64,000 bases of DNA from a bacterium (GCA_029551925.1 JAKPEO010000034.1:30196-94195), one strand, 5' to 3'; counted from the stretch's first letter, positions 8,775-18,995 are shown. Numbers and translations: made by a program. The notes: a model not told the origin generated them from the letters alone.

Positions 8775-9716
8775 ATGCTTAAAGATAAATTCTTGAAACA
8801 AAAATACGAGATTTCTTTTACTGACGAAGATTATGAATATTTTAATTCTGTTAGAGAAAATTATTTAACTGATATTCTTGAAAAATTATATAAATTAGAA
8901 ACTTCTCTTTTTTTCTTATCAGAACAAAAAGAATTAATCGAACATAAAGATTTGATTTATGAATGCAACCGTTTAGCGCATTCTATAAAGGGCACTGGCT
9001 ATTCATTCGGTTTTAAGTTTATTAGCGAAGTAGCCTTTTGCATTGAAGAATTACTTGCTTTTGTTTTAGATAATTTTAACGATACATCAGAAAAAAATAA
9101 AACTATTTTTTTGCAAGCTATACTTTTTAACGATCTATTAATTGATGTAATAAAAAATTATTTTTTAAAAACAAATGAATTTGAGACTACAAAAGATTAT
9201 AAAACTAAATTAATCAATTTAATAAAAATTACAGACAATATTTTAAAGTCAAATGATAATAACAAACGCGCTCAAACTGCACAAAACCAAAATGAAAACG
9301 AAAAATCTCAAAAAGAAAATGATAAATTACTAATACAAAAACAACCATCACAAAAAAAAATCAAAATATTACTTTGCGGCGAGACGCATTTGATTTTTAA
9401 TAATCTTATAAGAATATCTCAAACAAACAATGCTTTATATGCTTTTTATTATGCGCCCGGTTTTTTAGATGCATTTTATGAAATAACTAATAAACCAATT
9501 GATTTCATTTTTTCAGAATTTCAACTCAAAGATTTTACAGCAATCGATATTTATAATGTTTTGAAGAACACGCAAAAGTATCAAAATATTCCATTTTATT
9601 TTATAGTATCCGATTTTAATAAATTAGAAAATTATAAAATAGATAGCAATTTAATCGTAAAAAAAGATCAGGATTTATTTAAAAACATCTTAAAAATAAT
9701 AAATGCAAATGTATAA
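8775..9716 (+). CDS. HPt phosphotransfer protein with C-terminal receiver-like domain
   Basis: About 313 residues. The N-terminal four-helix HPt domain carries AHSIKGTGYSFG with the phosphorylatable His near residue 69. A Gln/Asn/Lys-rich linker (about 155-195) leads to a C-terminal domain that folds like a receiver but has Glu (FIFSEF) where the phospho-Asp would be, so it is probably a non-phosphorylatable pseudo-receiver. I chose ATG 8775 over GTG 8766; the GTGAT just upstream can pair with the 16S 3' end. Its place after two receivers and in the same unit as a hybrid kinase supports a phosphorelay role. Confidence 0.7.
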   Translation: MLKDKFLKQKYEISFTDEDYEYFNSVRENYLTDILEKLYKLETSLFFLSEQKELIEHKDLIYECNRLAHSIKGTGYSFGFKFISEVAFCIEELLAFVLDNFNDTSEKNKTIFLQAILFNDLLIDVIKNYFLKTNEFETTKDYKTKLINLIKITDNILKSNDNNKRAQTAQNQNENEKSQKENDKLLIQKQPSQKKIKILLCGETHLIFNNLIRISQTNNALYAFYYAPGFLDAFYEITNKPIDFIFSEFQLKDFTAIDIYNVLKNTQKYQNIPFYFIVSDFNKLENYKIDSNLIVKKDQDLFKNILKIINANV

Positions 9717-9748
9717 AATATCGATTATATGTTAAATGCCTTTTAACA

Positions 9749-11317
9749 ATGCCAAAACCAATACATAAAATAAAACCAATTTATATTTTTTGGGCAATAA
9801 TAATTTTCCAAATAATTTTATTAGGATTTGATAGATTACAAGAAATTAGAAATATCTGGACTTATCATAAATTTTATTCATTAGCGCCTTATTATTTGGT
9901 AGTTTGTATTTTGTTTCTATTAATCAACATTCATAAATCCAGAAAAGAACCTATATTTTATGAAAAAATTGAATATAAATCTTTTTCATTCATCGCTGTA
10001 ATTTGCGCGTTAGTTTTATTTTATCTATCATTCTTTTGGCTAAAAAAAAAAGCAAACAACGAATATTCTAATTATTTTTTATATTTTTTACAAATACCGA
10101 TTCTGATTTGCGTCAGCATTTTATTTATAAAAAAAATATACCTTCATATTTTTATTAAATTCTATCTTTTATTAATTCCAATTATACCATTGCCATATTT
10201 CAAAAATAAATTTATTTCCGATTATTTGAAAAATATATCAGCGGTAGAAAAACTAAAAATATCAAAAGATTTAAAGTTAATGATGTATATTATATTGGCG
10301 ATGTTTATTTTTATAATAATAACTTTTTTTGTTTTGATTATCAGACGCAAAATTTCAGAAAAAAATATGCGGTTAAAATCAAAATTAAAATCCGAATATT
10401 TTGACGCGATAAATAATTTTTTATATGAAAATATAGGATTGCCTGAAACTATCGAAAAAATTATGCCGATCAATTATCCGATTTATCTAATGACAATTGA
10501 TGATATTTTGAATATAGTCAAAGGCGATTTTCATAATAAAATAATAGAATTAAGCAAATCGCTAAAAGTTTATGATTTTTTGATAGATGAAACAAATAGC
10601 AAAAAATGGTGGATAAAAGTAAAAGCGTTATATCATTTAGGTCGTTTGAATTATATTGACGGCTTGAAAAACGGTTTATACGATAAACTAATTGCAGACA
10701 AATCCGCGGATGTTCGGACTGCGCTTGTAATGGCTTTATCTTATTTAGACAACGAAAAAGCAATAGAAATAATTAGCAAATTGTTATTTGACCAAAGTAG
10801 CATAGTCAGAGAAAAAGCAAAAGAAGCATTACTCAAATTTAACAATAAATCTTACAATTTTTTAGTCAATTTATTAAAAGATACTAACGATATAGAAAAA
10901 ATAGTTATAATACTAAAAATATTAGCGCTCATCAGAACTTATAATTTTATAAGTGAATTAGATAAGTATATAAACAATGAAGATTTGCGGATTCAAATAG
11001 CAGCGATCGAAGTTGCCGGCGCGTTAGAATATCCGATAACATCTGATATTCTAAAAGAAAAACTAAAAAAGAATGATGATAATCTAATCAAAGCCATTTT
11101 GAAAAATATAACTAATATTTCAGATGCAAGCGCAATTGATTTAATAAAAGATTATATTTCGCATAGAGATTGGGAAATTAGATATTACACGGCGCGCGGA
11201 TTATATAGTTTAGGCGAAAAAGGCAAAAAAGAGTTGGAGCAAATAAAAAATACTACAAACGATAAGTATGCAATTGATATGATACATATGGTAATTGACG
11301 AGATGAAATTTGCTTAA
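9749..11317 (+). CDS. membrane protein with C-terminal HEAT repeats
   Basis: A 522-residue protein. About six hydrophobic segments occupy residues 10-195, followed by a soluble half. From about residue 285 to the end, helical pairs of HEAT/PBS type recur (WWIKVKALYHLG, ADVRTALVMALSYL, SIVREKAKEALL, WEIRYYTARGLYSLG), a scaffold for protein contacts. No catalytic motif is visible. HEAT-repeat membrane proteins are often adjacent to GT2 and YaiO genes, which is the arrangement here, so it may be an inner-membrane partner of the glycosyltransferase 32 nt downstream. No clear ribosome binding site precedes ATG 9749. Confidence 0.7.
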   Translation: MPKPIHKIKPIYIFWAIIIFQIILLGFDRLQEIRNIWTYHKFYSLAPYYLVVCILFLLINIHKSRKEPIFYEKIEYKSFSFIAVICALVLFYLSFFWLKKKANNEYSNYFLYFLQIPILICVSILFIKKIYLHIFIKFYLLLIPIIPLPYFKNKFISDYLKNISAVEKLKISKDLKLMMYIILAMFIFIIITFFVLIIRRKISEKNMRLKSKLKSEYFDAINNFLYENIGLPETIEKIMPINYPIYLMTIDDILNIVKGDFHNKIIELSKSLKVYDFLIDETNSKKWWIKVKALYHLGRLNYIDGLKNGLYDKLIADKSADVRTALVMALSYLDNEKAIEIISKLLFDQSSIVREKAKEALLKFNNKSYNFLVNLLKDTNDIEKIVIILKILALIRTYNFISELDKYINNEDLRIQIAAIEVAGALEYPITSDILKEKLKKNDDNLIKAILKNITNISDASAIDLIKDYISHRDWEIRYYTARGLYSLGEKGKKELEQIKNTTNDKYAIDMIHMVIDEMKFA

Positions 11318-11349
11318 TTCAAAAATTAAAAATAAAATTGTTGTTTATT

Positions 11350-12744
11350 ATGTTATCAGAAATTTTTAATAAATTTATTCTTTATTATTTTATTTTGCTA
11401 AACTTCGTATATACATTAATGTTATTTTTGTCTTTATACGGCGTGATTTGTTATCTTCGCAAACTACGGCTTGTGAATTTCAAAGAATATTTTAGATACC
11501 GTATTATTCCGCCGATTTCTATAATCGCGCCGGCATATAATGAAGAGTTAACAGTAGTAGAAAGCGTGAAATCGCTATTGATGTTAGAATATCCCGAATA
11601 TGAATTAATTGTAGTTAATGACGGTTCAAAAGATAAAACATTAGAAGTATTAATAAAAAATTTTGATTTGGAAATAAGCAGGAAAGCAGTGCGTTTGCAA
11701 TTAGAACATAAACCGATAAAAAATATTTATCGTTCAAAAATCTATAAAAATCTGGTAGTAGTAGATAAAGAAAACGGCAGAAAAGCAGACGCGCTTAATG
11801 CCGGTATCAATTGCGCGAAATACAATCATTTTTGTTCGATAGATGCTGATTCTATTTTAGAGCGCGATTCGCTTTTAAGATGTATGCGTCCTTTTATCGA
11901 AGAGCCGGAAAAGACAGTAGCAGTCGGCGGTATAGTGCGTATAGCGAACGGCTGTGAAATAAAAGCCGGGCAAGTAATAAAAATTTCATTGCCGAATACA
12001 GCGCTGCCAATGTTTCAAATTATCGAATATTTTCGCGCGTTTTTAGCAGGCAGGATTGCGTTTGATATATTGAATAGTTTATTGATAATCTCCGGCGCGT
12101 TCGGTATGTTTAGAAAAGATATTGTTTTGAAATGCGGCGGCTATTCGCATAATACAGTCGGCGAAGATATGGAACTTGTAGTAAAGATACATAAATATTG
12201 TCTTGAAAATAAGATACCTTACAAAATCGCATTCACGCCGGATCCTGTCTGCTGGACAGAAGCACCGGATAATACAATAATACTTGGCAGACAGCGCAGC
12301 CGCTGGCAGCGCGGCACAATGGAAACAATATTTAAACATAAAAAAATGTTGTTTAATCCAAAATATAAAATAGTCGGGTTATTCGGGTTTCCGTTTTTTT
12401 TAATCTTTGAAATGCTTGGTCCAGTTGTAGAACTCGCCGGTTATATTTACGCGTTCATCGCATTGATAATCGGCACTATAAATTTTAATTTTGCAATAAT
12501 GCTTTTTATAGTGGCGTATTGTTGGGGCGTGTTAATTTCAATATTATCTATATTTATCGAAGAATTTTCATTTAAAAAATATCCGCGATTATCCGATATT
12601 TTAAAAATAGTATATTATTCATTTTTAGAAAATTTAGGATATAGACAATTAACGCTTGTTTGGCGTTTGCAAGGAATAATAGATTATTTCAGCAATGTGC
12701 AAACTTGGGGTGAAATGACGCGCGCTGGTTTTAATAAAAAATAA
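11350..12744 (+). CDS. processive glycosyltransferase family 2 (PgaC/cellulose-synthase-like)
   Basis: A 464-residue inner-membrane GT2. One N-terminal membrane segment (residues 9-35) precedes a cytosolic GT-A domain with all motifs of processive synthases: APAYNEE, VVNDGSKD, the DAD metal motif in SIDADS, GED (VGEDMEL) as catalytic-base region, and QRSRW, preceded by TEAP. About three membrane helices follow near the C-terminus. It likely polymerises a sugar from a UDP-sugar and extrudes it. The polymer cannot be named; a beta-1,6-GlcNAc-like product is one option. I start at ATG 11350 (two TTG codons precede it). No PilZ domain is fused, so any c-di-GMP control would need a partner. Confidence 0.85.
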   Translation: MLSEIFNKFILYYFILLNFVYTLMLFLSLYGVICYLRKLRLVNFKEYFRYRIIPPISIIAPAYNEELTVVESVKSLLMLEYPEYELIVVNDGSKDKTLEVLIKNFDLEISRKAVRLQLEHKPIKNIYRSKIYKNLVVVDKENGRKADALNAGINCAKYNHFCSIDADSILERDSLLRCMRPFIEEPEKTVAVGGIVRIANGCEIKAGQVIKISLPNTALPMFQIIEYFRAFLAGRIAFDILNSLLIISGAFGMFRKDIVLKCGGYSHNTVGEDMELVVKIHKYCLENKIPYKIAFTPDPVCWTEAPDNTIILGRQRSRWQRGTMETIFKHKKMLFNPKYKIVGLFGFPFFLIFEMLGPVVELAGYIYAFIALIIGTINFNFAIMLFIVAYCWGVLISILSIFIEEFSFKKYPRLSDILKIVYYSFLENLGYRQLTLVWRLQGIIDYFSNVQTWGEMTRAGFNKK

Positions 12745-12832
12745 TAAAAATATTTTATATTTATTTCTTGAAAAATATATAATATAATAAATTTTCATTG
12801 TTAAAATTATAAAAGAAAGGATATACCGATTT

Positions 12833-14098
12833 ATGAAAAAATATTTTTGTTTTTTATTAATATTTTTATCTTTAATTTTTAATGGCTGCGGGAATAATAA
12901 TGATTTAACTAATCGCGTTTATAGCGGGGCATTATTAAGCAGTCAAATTATTAATGACGAATATTTATTACAGCAATATATAACTTATCGTAATGACGAG
13001 ATTTTAGTATCAGATACAGCGCAAACTATCAATCCAGCGCCGTTATATGCAAGTAAAATAAAATATTCCGCTAAGAAAATAGACGGCGTGACGCTTACAT
13101 TAGTAGCGGATATTGCGGCGCCGGTTCATAATGGCGTAACATTACAAGCGACTAATATCTGCGAAAAAGCGAATTATGTGTTTGTAAGTTATAATACTGC
13201 GGGCGATAGTTTTATCGGTGCAATACAAGATATCCAACTTACAAACGCGCGAAGTCCAAGATTGATATCGCAAGTAATTTATCATAATTCGGATGTATCT
13301 GCTATAACTTTGAACGGTTCGCGCGAAGTGATTTTGGCAATGGCTACTGACATTGACGCAAACACGCAATTTACTAGACCGGCGCTTATGGGCGCAATCA
13401 GTTTGAACGCGCAATTCGCTTTTGCAAACAATAAAGTATTCAAAGAGATGCTCGGTTATGCCGCAGTATCAGTAGAAGTTTGGGATAACAAAATTTTTGT
13501 GTTATCCGGCGATAACGCTGGTCTAAATGTTTTTGACGCTGACAGTTATGACAGCATTGCATACATTCCAATTCCAGACGCACGTGATATTGCGTTTTAT
13601 AATAATTTTATTTATGTATATTCCGGCGCGCCCGGAACTTTATACAAAATCAATCCTTCAAATTATACGATAACTAATACTTATTTTTTAGGAGGCTCAA
13701 ATAAAACGCAAGAAAAATCGTCGATTGTAATTTCAGGCAAATACGCATTTATTGCGGCAAATGACAGCGGTGTGCAGATAGTTAATTTAGATAACGGCAG
13801 TTTAGTTTATACGATAAATAATCCGACAGTAGCAGGATTATCTGCTGATAGCGTGGTCGCTAATTCTGTCACTGTTAATGGCAGTTATATTTTTGTCGCA
13901 AATGGCGAAGCCGGCGTGCGAGTTTTTAAAAACACTACTGGCAATATAAGCGTTGCAAATTCTTTAAATATCCAATCAGAAGGTTTTTTGATTTTAGGAC
14001 TAAAACAATCGGCTAACGAAATTTATTGTTATAATGATTATTTAGTCGTAGCGTCAGGTATCGGCGGCATAAAAATAATCGCGGTTTCAGGAATGTAA
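12833..14098 (+). CDS. predicted lipoprotein with LVIVD-type beta-propeller
   Basis: A 421-residue exported protein. Residues 1-19 are a hydrophobic signal ending in FNGC, a weak but usable lipobox with Cys19. The rest is built of repeated beta-strand blades with LVIVD-like ends (GLNVFDADS, GVQIVNLDNG, GVRVFKNT, GGIKIIAVSG), typical of seven-bladed propellers that bind proteins or glycans. It is encoded between the GT2 and the YaiO-like barrel, so a periplasmic role in polymer handling is possible. An AAAGG site lies 12 nt before the ATG. A TTTATA/TATAAT pair near 12754-12783 could be a weak internal promoter. Confidence 0.7.
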   Translation: MKKYFCFLLIFLSLIFNGCGNNNDLTNRVYSGALLSSQIINDEYLLQQYITYRNDEILVSDTAQTINPAPLYASKIKYSAKKIDGVTLTLVADIAAPVHNGVTLQATNICEKANYVFVSYNTAGDSFIGAIQDIQLTNARSPRLISQVIYHNSDVSAITLNGSREVILAMATDIDANTQFTRPALMGAISLNAQFAFANNKVFKEMLGYAAVSVEVWDNKIFVLSGDNAGLNVFDADSYDSIAYIPIPDARDIAFYNNFIYVYSGAPGTLYKINPSNYTITNTYFLGGSNKTQEKSSIVISGKYAFIAANDSGVQIVNLDNGSLVYTINNPTVAGLSADSVVANSVTVNGSYIFVANGEAGVRVFKNTTGNISVANSLNIQSEGFLILGLKQSANEIYCYNDYLVVASGIGGIKIIAVSGM

Positions 14099-14122
14099 AT
14101 ATTTTATAATTGAGGCATTAAA

Positions 14123-15550
14123 ATGAGAAATAAATTATTCAAAAAAAATATAATGATTTTTATTTTGATATTAGTGTTTTTTCTTAAAATAAGCAGTATT
14201 CCTATTTTCGCTGATTTGAATAAATTTTTAGAATTGCGTAATGCCGGCAATTACAATGCCGCGCTTTTAGAAATTGAAAACCAACTAAAAACAGAACCGG
14301 AAAATGCGGATTATAAATTGCATAAATCTATAATATTAAGTTGGCAAAATAAATACGCCGAAGCGATTGAAATTTTGAAAGGTATAATAGCCAAACATCC
14401 GAATTATATTGATGCGCATATAACGCTCGCGCGGATTTATTACTGGCAAAAAAAATATGATATTGCGTTAAATCAAATTAATGATTTTGTATTATCAAAA
14501 AATCCTGATAACCAAGAAGCGATTGATTTATCTAATAAAATCAAACAAGCGCAAGATGAAGAATATATCAAGAATAAATTTATTGATAACACTTTATCTG
14601 ATAAAAATAATAACAAAGATATTGCGTTGATAAAATCTGATATGCAAAATAAAAAAATAAATTTAGTTTCTACAATCAATGTCTTGCGCGATTATGAGCC
14701 GATATTAAATAAATATCCATACAAAGAAATCACTTTCCGCGCCGGCGCAGCTTATAACACATTATTAAATCAAAAGTCGCTTACGATTTTTTATAAGACA
14801 GGTTTTATAAAACAAATCAATAATACTTGGCAAGATAACGAATATTTTTTATCGTTAAATTCGCTGGCATTAAATAGCGAGTATTATTTTAAAAAACTAT
14901 ATTTATCATCAACCTTAAATTTGCAGCATTATAATAATTACGGCGCAGCATATTTCAAGGCAAAATCTAATACAATAAAAATCAGACCGTTCATTCTGGC
15001 GAGCAATGAAATAACGGATTTCTATAAAATATATTTTGCTTACTCTCTTGAAGATTGGTATAATAAAGAAATTTTTTCGCGCAGATTATTTATCGAAGAT
15101 TTGCATACTTTATCTTTTTCTAATTTGTTCTTTTATCGCAAAAATTATTATTCTTTTGATATTTTACGCGCGATTTATTCTAATGGAGCATTGCGGAATT
15201 ATACTGATTTTATCCTGCAAACTAATCAATTATTAATATCAACCAAAACTTCAAATTTACATCTAAATTTGAAATATAAATATCGCGATTATAAAAATTC
15301 GCATTTGCATTTTTATTCGCTAAAAAATGAATTTTCATCAAAGAACAATTTGAAATTAAATTATAATCTCGGTTATGAATTAAGTTTGGTAAAACCTTAT
15401 ACTTCTATTGGTCATAAATTTGAAGCGCAAACGACTATCAAATTAAAACAAAATATAAATTTAATAACTGCCGGCGATTATTTCTTTCACGCGGCAAAAG
15501 ACAAAGATAGAGAATATAATTTTCGTATAAATTTAGAATATAAATATTAA
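14123..15550 (+). CDS. TPR protein with YaiO-family outer-membrane beta-barrel
   Basis: A 475-residue exported protein. A signal peptide (residues 1-31, ending PIFA) precedes three TPR motifs (about 35-140; NAGNYNAALLEIENQL, NKYAEAIEILKGII, KKYDIALNQINDFV) and then a linker. Alternating, aromatic-rich beta-strands fill 180-475, ending in a terminal aromatic (LEYKY) as in outer-membrane barrels. The architecture matches the YaiO family and recalls the export porins PgaA and NfrA, which also join TPR and barrel. With the GT2 two genes upstream it is the best candidate for the outer-membrane exit of the polymer. GAGG lies 9 nt before the start. Confidence 0.75.
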   Translation: MRNKLFKKNIMIFILILVFFLKISSIPIFADLNKFLELRNAGNYNAALLEIENQLKTEPENADYKLHKSIILSWQNKYAEAIEILKGIIAKHPNYIDAHITLARIYYWQKKYDIALNQINDFVLSKNPDNQEAIDLSNKIKQAQDEEYIKNKFIDNTLSDKNNNKDIALIKSDMQNKKINLVSTINVLRDYEPILNKYPYKEITFRAGAAYNTLLNQKSLTIFYKTGFIKQINNTWQDNEYFLSLNSLALNSEYYFKKLYLSSTLNLQHYNNYGAAYFKAKSNTIKIRPFILASNEITDFYKIYFAYSLEDWYNKEIFSRRLFIEDLHTLSFSNLFFYRKNYYSFDILRAIYSNGALRNYTDFILQTNQLLISTKTSNLHLNLKYKYRDYKNSHLHFYSLKNEFSSKNNLKLNYNLGYELSLVKPYTSIGHKFEAQTTIKLKQNINLITAGDYFFHAAKDKDREYNFRINLEYKY

Positions 15551-15561
15551 CAGAAAAATTT

Positions 15562-18500
15562 ATGTATTATATTTTATTAATTTTATCAATTTCTCTGAAT
15601 TTTATTAAAATCCCGCTTTTTTACGGCGTTGATATACTATTTGGCAGTATAATAGTTTTTTATATTTTACAACATTATTCTTTGACTAAAACTTTAATCG
15701 CAGCATTTTTAACTGCATTAGTTACTTATTATCATTGGCAGCATTTTTATTCTGTAATAACATTTTTTTGCGAAGCGTTATTCGTAGGTCTGCTATTCAA
15801 AAGATATAAGAATATAGTTATAACTAATCTGCTTTTTTGGTTATTTTTTGGCGCTGCGTTTGTGTTCATATTTTATCATTTTTTCTTGAATGTTTCAGGC
15901 GCTGCGTTAATTATAGTAATCTTAAAACAAAGTATAAACGGCGTTTTTAATGCGCTTATCGCTTTCTTTGCTTATAGAATTTTACGGCCGTTAATTTTTT
16001 TAAAAAAAGAAAATATAAAAATAAAATTACAAGATGTTTTGTTTGGCATATTGATTCTATTTATAATGCTGCCTGTTTTATTTTTGATTATTAATTCTTC
16101 GCATTATAATTTGAAATATTTAGAAAACGAATTTAAAATAAAACTTGAACATACTATTGATGTATATATAAAAAGTTTAGAACATCTTTTAGAAACGCAA
16201 GAAAATATACCGGCGATTGACGATTTATTAAACCAAAAATTACAAAAAAATTTAGAGATAACAAAAAAAAATAATGTTAATATTTTAATAATAGATAATC
16301 AAAGGAATATAATTTTTTCTACAAATAACAAATTTAATCAATCGCTGAAATTTGATGATTTTAAAGATTATGAGCATATACTTATTGCTGATAATTTCAA
16401 AAAAATATTTCCAGTCGCCAAAAACCTTTCGCCTATACGGCGTTGGAATGAAAGCAAGTATATTATGCTAAAAAATATTGAGATTAATAATTGGCGTATT
16501 TGCGCTTTTATCGAAGCAGGTCCGTATCAGCATTGGTTATTCAACGAAATTAAATATACTATTATTATCATCAGTATTCTTACAATATTAGCAATAACAA
16601 TTTCGTATATAACCACAAATTCATTTTTATACGATCTAAATCATTTTAATTTGATGACAGAAAATATAATTGAGCGTGTTAATAATGATCAAAAGATAGA
16701 TTGGATAAATCCTAAATTTTCAGAATTTCAAGAATTAAATAATCGTTTTAAAAATATGTATGATAAATTAGGCGAATATATTGCAATTTTAAAAGAAACG
16801 CAAAATAAATTAGAACAGCGCGTAGCAGATAGAACACAAGAATTAGCGGAAATAAATAAAAAATTACAAACTGAAATATTTGAAAAAAATAAATTAATAG
16901 ATACTCTTAAATTACACGATAGCGCAATCGCGGCTTCAAATGAATCTATTATTATTACTGACGCATTAGACGATAACAAAATTATTTTTGTTAATAATGC
17001 TTTTGAGCGTATTAGTGGTTATACCAAAGAAGAAGCATTAGGTAGAAATCCGCGATTTTTGCATAATACAAACGCGGATAAAACTGCGATTGAAAAATTA
17101 AGAACAGCAATAAAAAATAAAGAAGCAGTATCAACTGAATTATTAAACTGCAAAAAAGACGGGCAAGAATACTGGATTTTTTTATCAATTGCGCCTATAA
17201 AGAATCAGGAAGGTATTGTGACTAATTTTGTTGGAATAACGCAAGATATTTCATATCATAAAAAAATCGAACGCCATCTAAAACATGCAAAAGAACAAGC
17301 GGAACAGGCAAATAAGATTAAGAGTCAATTTTTGGCAAATATTAGTCACGAATTGCGGACACCGTTAAACGCAATATTAAACATTGCGCATTTTTTAGAG
17401 ACTACTGAATTAACCGAAAAACAAAAAGAATATTTACAAGTTTTGAGAAATTCGAGTAATAATTTGTTTTATTTAATAAACCAAATTTTAGATATTCAAA
17501 TATTAGAAAGTCAAGAGTTGCAATTAAATTTTATAGCATTTGACTTTGTTGAATTTATTAATTCTGTTAAAACGCATATCAATGAAGTAGTAACAAAAAA
17601 AAATTTAGATTTTATTGTCGCACTCGACCAAAATATTCCTAAAATACTTATCGGCGATCAAAACAGAATCCGCCAAATTTTATTGAATATTTTATTTAAT
17701 GCTATTAAATTTACTGATGACGGATATATTAAATTAGAAATCAAACTATTATCTAAAACTAATGATTCTTGCGAAATTTTATTTGTTATTGCAGATACAG
17801 GTATTGGTATTAACGACGAAAACAAAAAAATTATTTTTGATAATTTTATGCAAGTAGATAATTCTAATATCCGCAGATATGGCGGTATCGGCATCGGACT
17901 AAGTATTAGTAAAAAATTAATAACTCTAATGAATGGCAATATATCAGTAGAAGATAATAACCCCAAAGGAACTGTTTTTAAATTTAATATTACTCTCAAA
18001 CTTGACGAAAAAATTCAAGATTTAAAAATTGAAAAAATGCTTTTTGATTTAAAAGATAATTATAAGATTTTAGTAGCTGAAGACGATAAAACCAATCAAT
18101 TTATTATTAAAAATTTATTCAATGATTTAAATAATTTTTCTGTTGATATTGTTGAAAATGGAAAAGACGCGGTTGAATATTACAAAACAAATAAATACAA
18201 TTTAATCTTAATGGATATTCAGATGCCAGAAATGGACGGATTAACAGCGTTAGAATATATCCGCAATTTCGAAAAACAAAATAATTTAGTTGCTGCGCCT
18301 GCGTTTATTTTAAGCGCAACCGCTATCGAACAATTTAAAGATAAAATCGAAAAATTAAATATAACAGGTTATATAGCAAAACCAATTTATCCTCGTTCGT
18401 TTTACAATCAAATCGCTAAAATTTTGAAAATAAAAAATTCGTTACATCCGCAAAAATCGGAAAAAACAATTGAGACAAATAACATAGTGCCTGAAAAAAT

Positions 18501-18876
18501 TGAAGAAAATAATTTAAGTAGATTATTGAAATTATCTAACGAAACAATTGATATTAACAAAGCGTTAGCGAATATAGATAACGAAGTAGATTTATATTTT
18601 ATATTAGCAAATCAATATTATTCTGACTATGGTTCAAAGATTGCCGAAATAAAAACAATATTTGAAAATAACCAATACGATAAAATGATTTTCTTTTCGC
18701 ATAAATTAGTAACTGCCGCCGCTAATATCGGCGCTTACAAACTTTCTAAAATGTCAAAACAAATTGAAAATATATTAAATGATAAACAAGAATTATCCGC
18801 TGAATTATATGTTGCATATATTTCTGAACTTGAAAAAGTAAATGAAATGCTCAAAGAAATAAAACAAATCGGATAA
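15562..18876 (+). CDS. hybrid sensor histidine kinase (membrane sensor, PAS, HisKA, HATPase, REC, HPt)
   Basis: A 1104-residue inner-membrane kinase. Four or more helices in residues 1-185 are followed by an extracytoplasmic sensing loop (about 185-330) and a closing helix (about 332-352). Then come a HAMP-like or coiled-coil stretch (390-450), a PAS domain (453-570), HisKA with SHELRTPLN (about 594-602), HATPase with ADTGIGI and GGIGIGLS (about 690-813), a receiver with LMDIQMPEMDG (833-956) and a C-terminal HPt with SHKLVTAAANIGA (1000-1104). All phosphorelay residues are present. It ends the regulator/glycan block and is the obvious input for the REC and HPt proteins encoded upstream. Confidence 0.9.
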   Translation: MYYILLILSISLNFIKIPLFYGVDILFGSIIVFYILQHYSLTKTLIAAFLTALVTYYHWQHFYSVITFFCEALFVGLLFKRYKNIVITNLLFWLFFGAAFVFIFYHFFLNVSGAALIIVILKQSINGVFNALIAFFAYRILRPLIFLKKENIKIKLQDVLFGILILFIMLPVLFLIINSSHYNLKYLENEFKIKLEHTIDVYIKSLEHLLETQENIPAIDDLLNQKLQKNLEITKKNNVNILIIDNQRNIIFSTNNKFNQSLKFDDFKDYEHILIADNFKKIFPVAKNLSPIRRWNESKYIMLKNIEINNWRICAFIEAGPYQHWLFNEIKYTIIIISILTILAITISYITTNSFLYDLNHFNLMTENIIERVNNDQKIDWINPKFSEFQELNNRFKNMYDKLGEYIAILKETQNKLEQRVADRTQELAEINKKLQTEIFEKNKLIDTLKLHDSAIAASNESIIITDALDDNKIIFVNNAFERISGYTKEEALGRNPRFLHNTNADKTAIEKLRTAIKNKEAVSTELLNCKKDGQEYWIFLSIAPIKNQEGIVTNFVGITQDISYHKKIERHLKHAKEQAEQANKIKSQFLANISHELRTPLNAILNIAHFLETTELTEKQKEYLQVLRNSSNNLFYLINQILDIQILESQELQLNFIAFDFVEFINSVKTHINEVVTKKNLDFIVALDQNIPKILIGDQNRIRQILLNILFNAIKFTDDGYIKLEIKLLSKTNDSCEILFVIADTGIGINDENKKIIFDNFMQVDNSNIRRYGGIGIGLSISKKLITLMNGNISVEDNNPKGTVFKFNITLKLDEKIQDLKIEKMLFDLKDNYKILVAEDDKTNQFIIKNLFNDLNNFSVDIVENGKDAVEYYKTNKYNLILMDIQMPEMDGLTALEYIRNFEKQNNLVAAPAFILSATAIEQFKDKIEKLNITGYIAKPIYPRSFYNQIAKILKIKNSLHPQKSEKTIETNNIVPEKIEENNLSRLLKLSNETIDINKALANIDNEVDLYFILANQYYSDYGSKIAEIKTIFENNQYDKMIFFSHKLVTAAANIGAYKLSKMSKQIENILNDKQELSAELYVAYISELEKVNEMLKEIKQIG

Positions 18877-18897
18877 ATCGCGCAAATATTTTATAAT

Positions 18898-18940
18898 AAA
18901 ATCACATTAATTCACTTCCGTTCATCTGTTAAAATAAAAA
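18898..18940 (+). repeat. imperfect direct repeat, copy A
   Basis: About 42 nt beginning AAAATCACATTAATTCACTT and containing TTCATCTGTTAAAA. It aligns with copy B at 19279-19321 with about eight mismatches. Similar TTCATCTGT sequences are common dispersed intergenic repeats. It overlaps the terminator hairpin at 18912. Confidence 0.45.
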
Positions 18941-18977
18941 AAACATACTAACTGTTGTGAATAGAAGTGATTTTTTT
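18912..18977 (+). terminator. probable terminator of the kinase unit
   Basis: TCACTTC (18912-18918) pairs with GAAGTGA (18964-18970), directly followed by seven T. The long loop has two further pairable blocks (TTCA/TGAA and GTTA/TAAC), giving a stepped hairpin. Confidence 0.5.
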
Positions 18978-18995
18978 AATGCGAAATTTAAATTA

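Noticed and set aside
11350..12744. Cellulose synthase BcsA
   Set aside because: The GT2 core is similar, but the PilZ domain, the BcsA helix number and bcsB/bcsC neighbours are missing.
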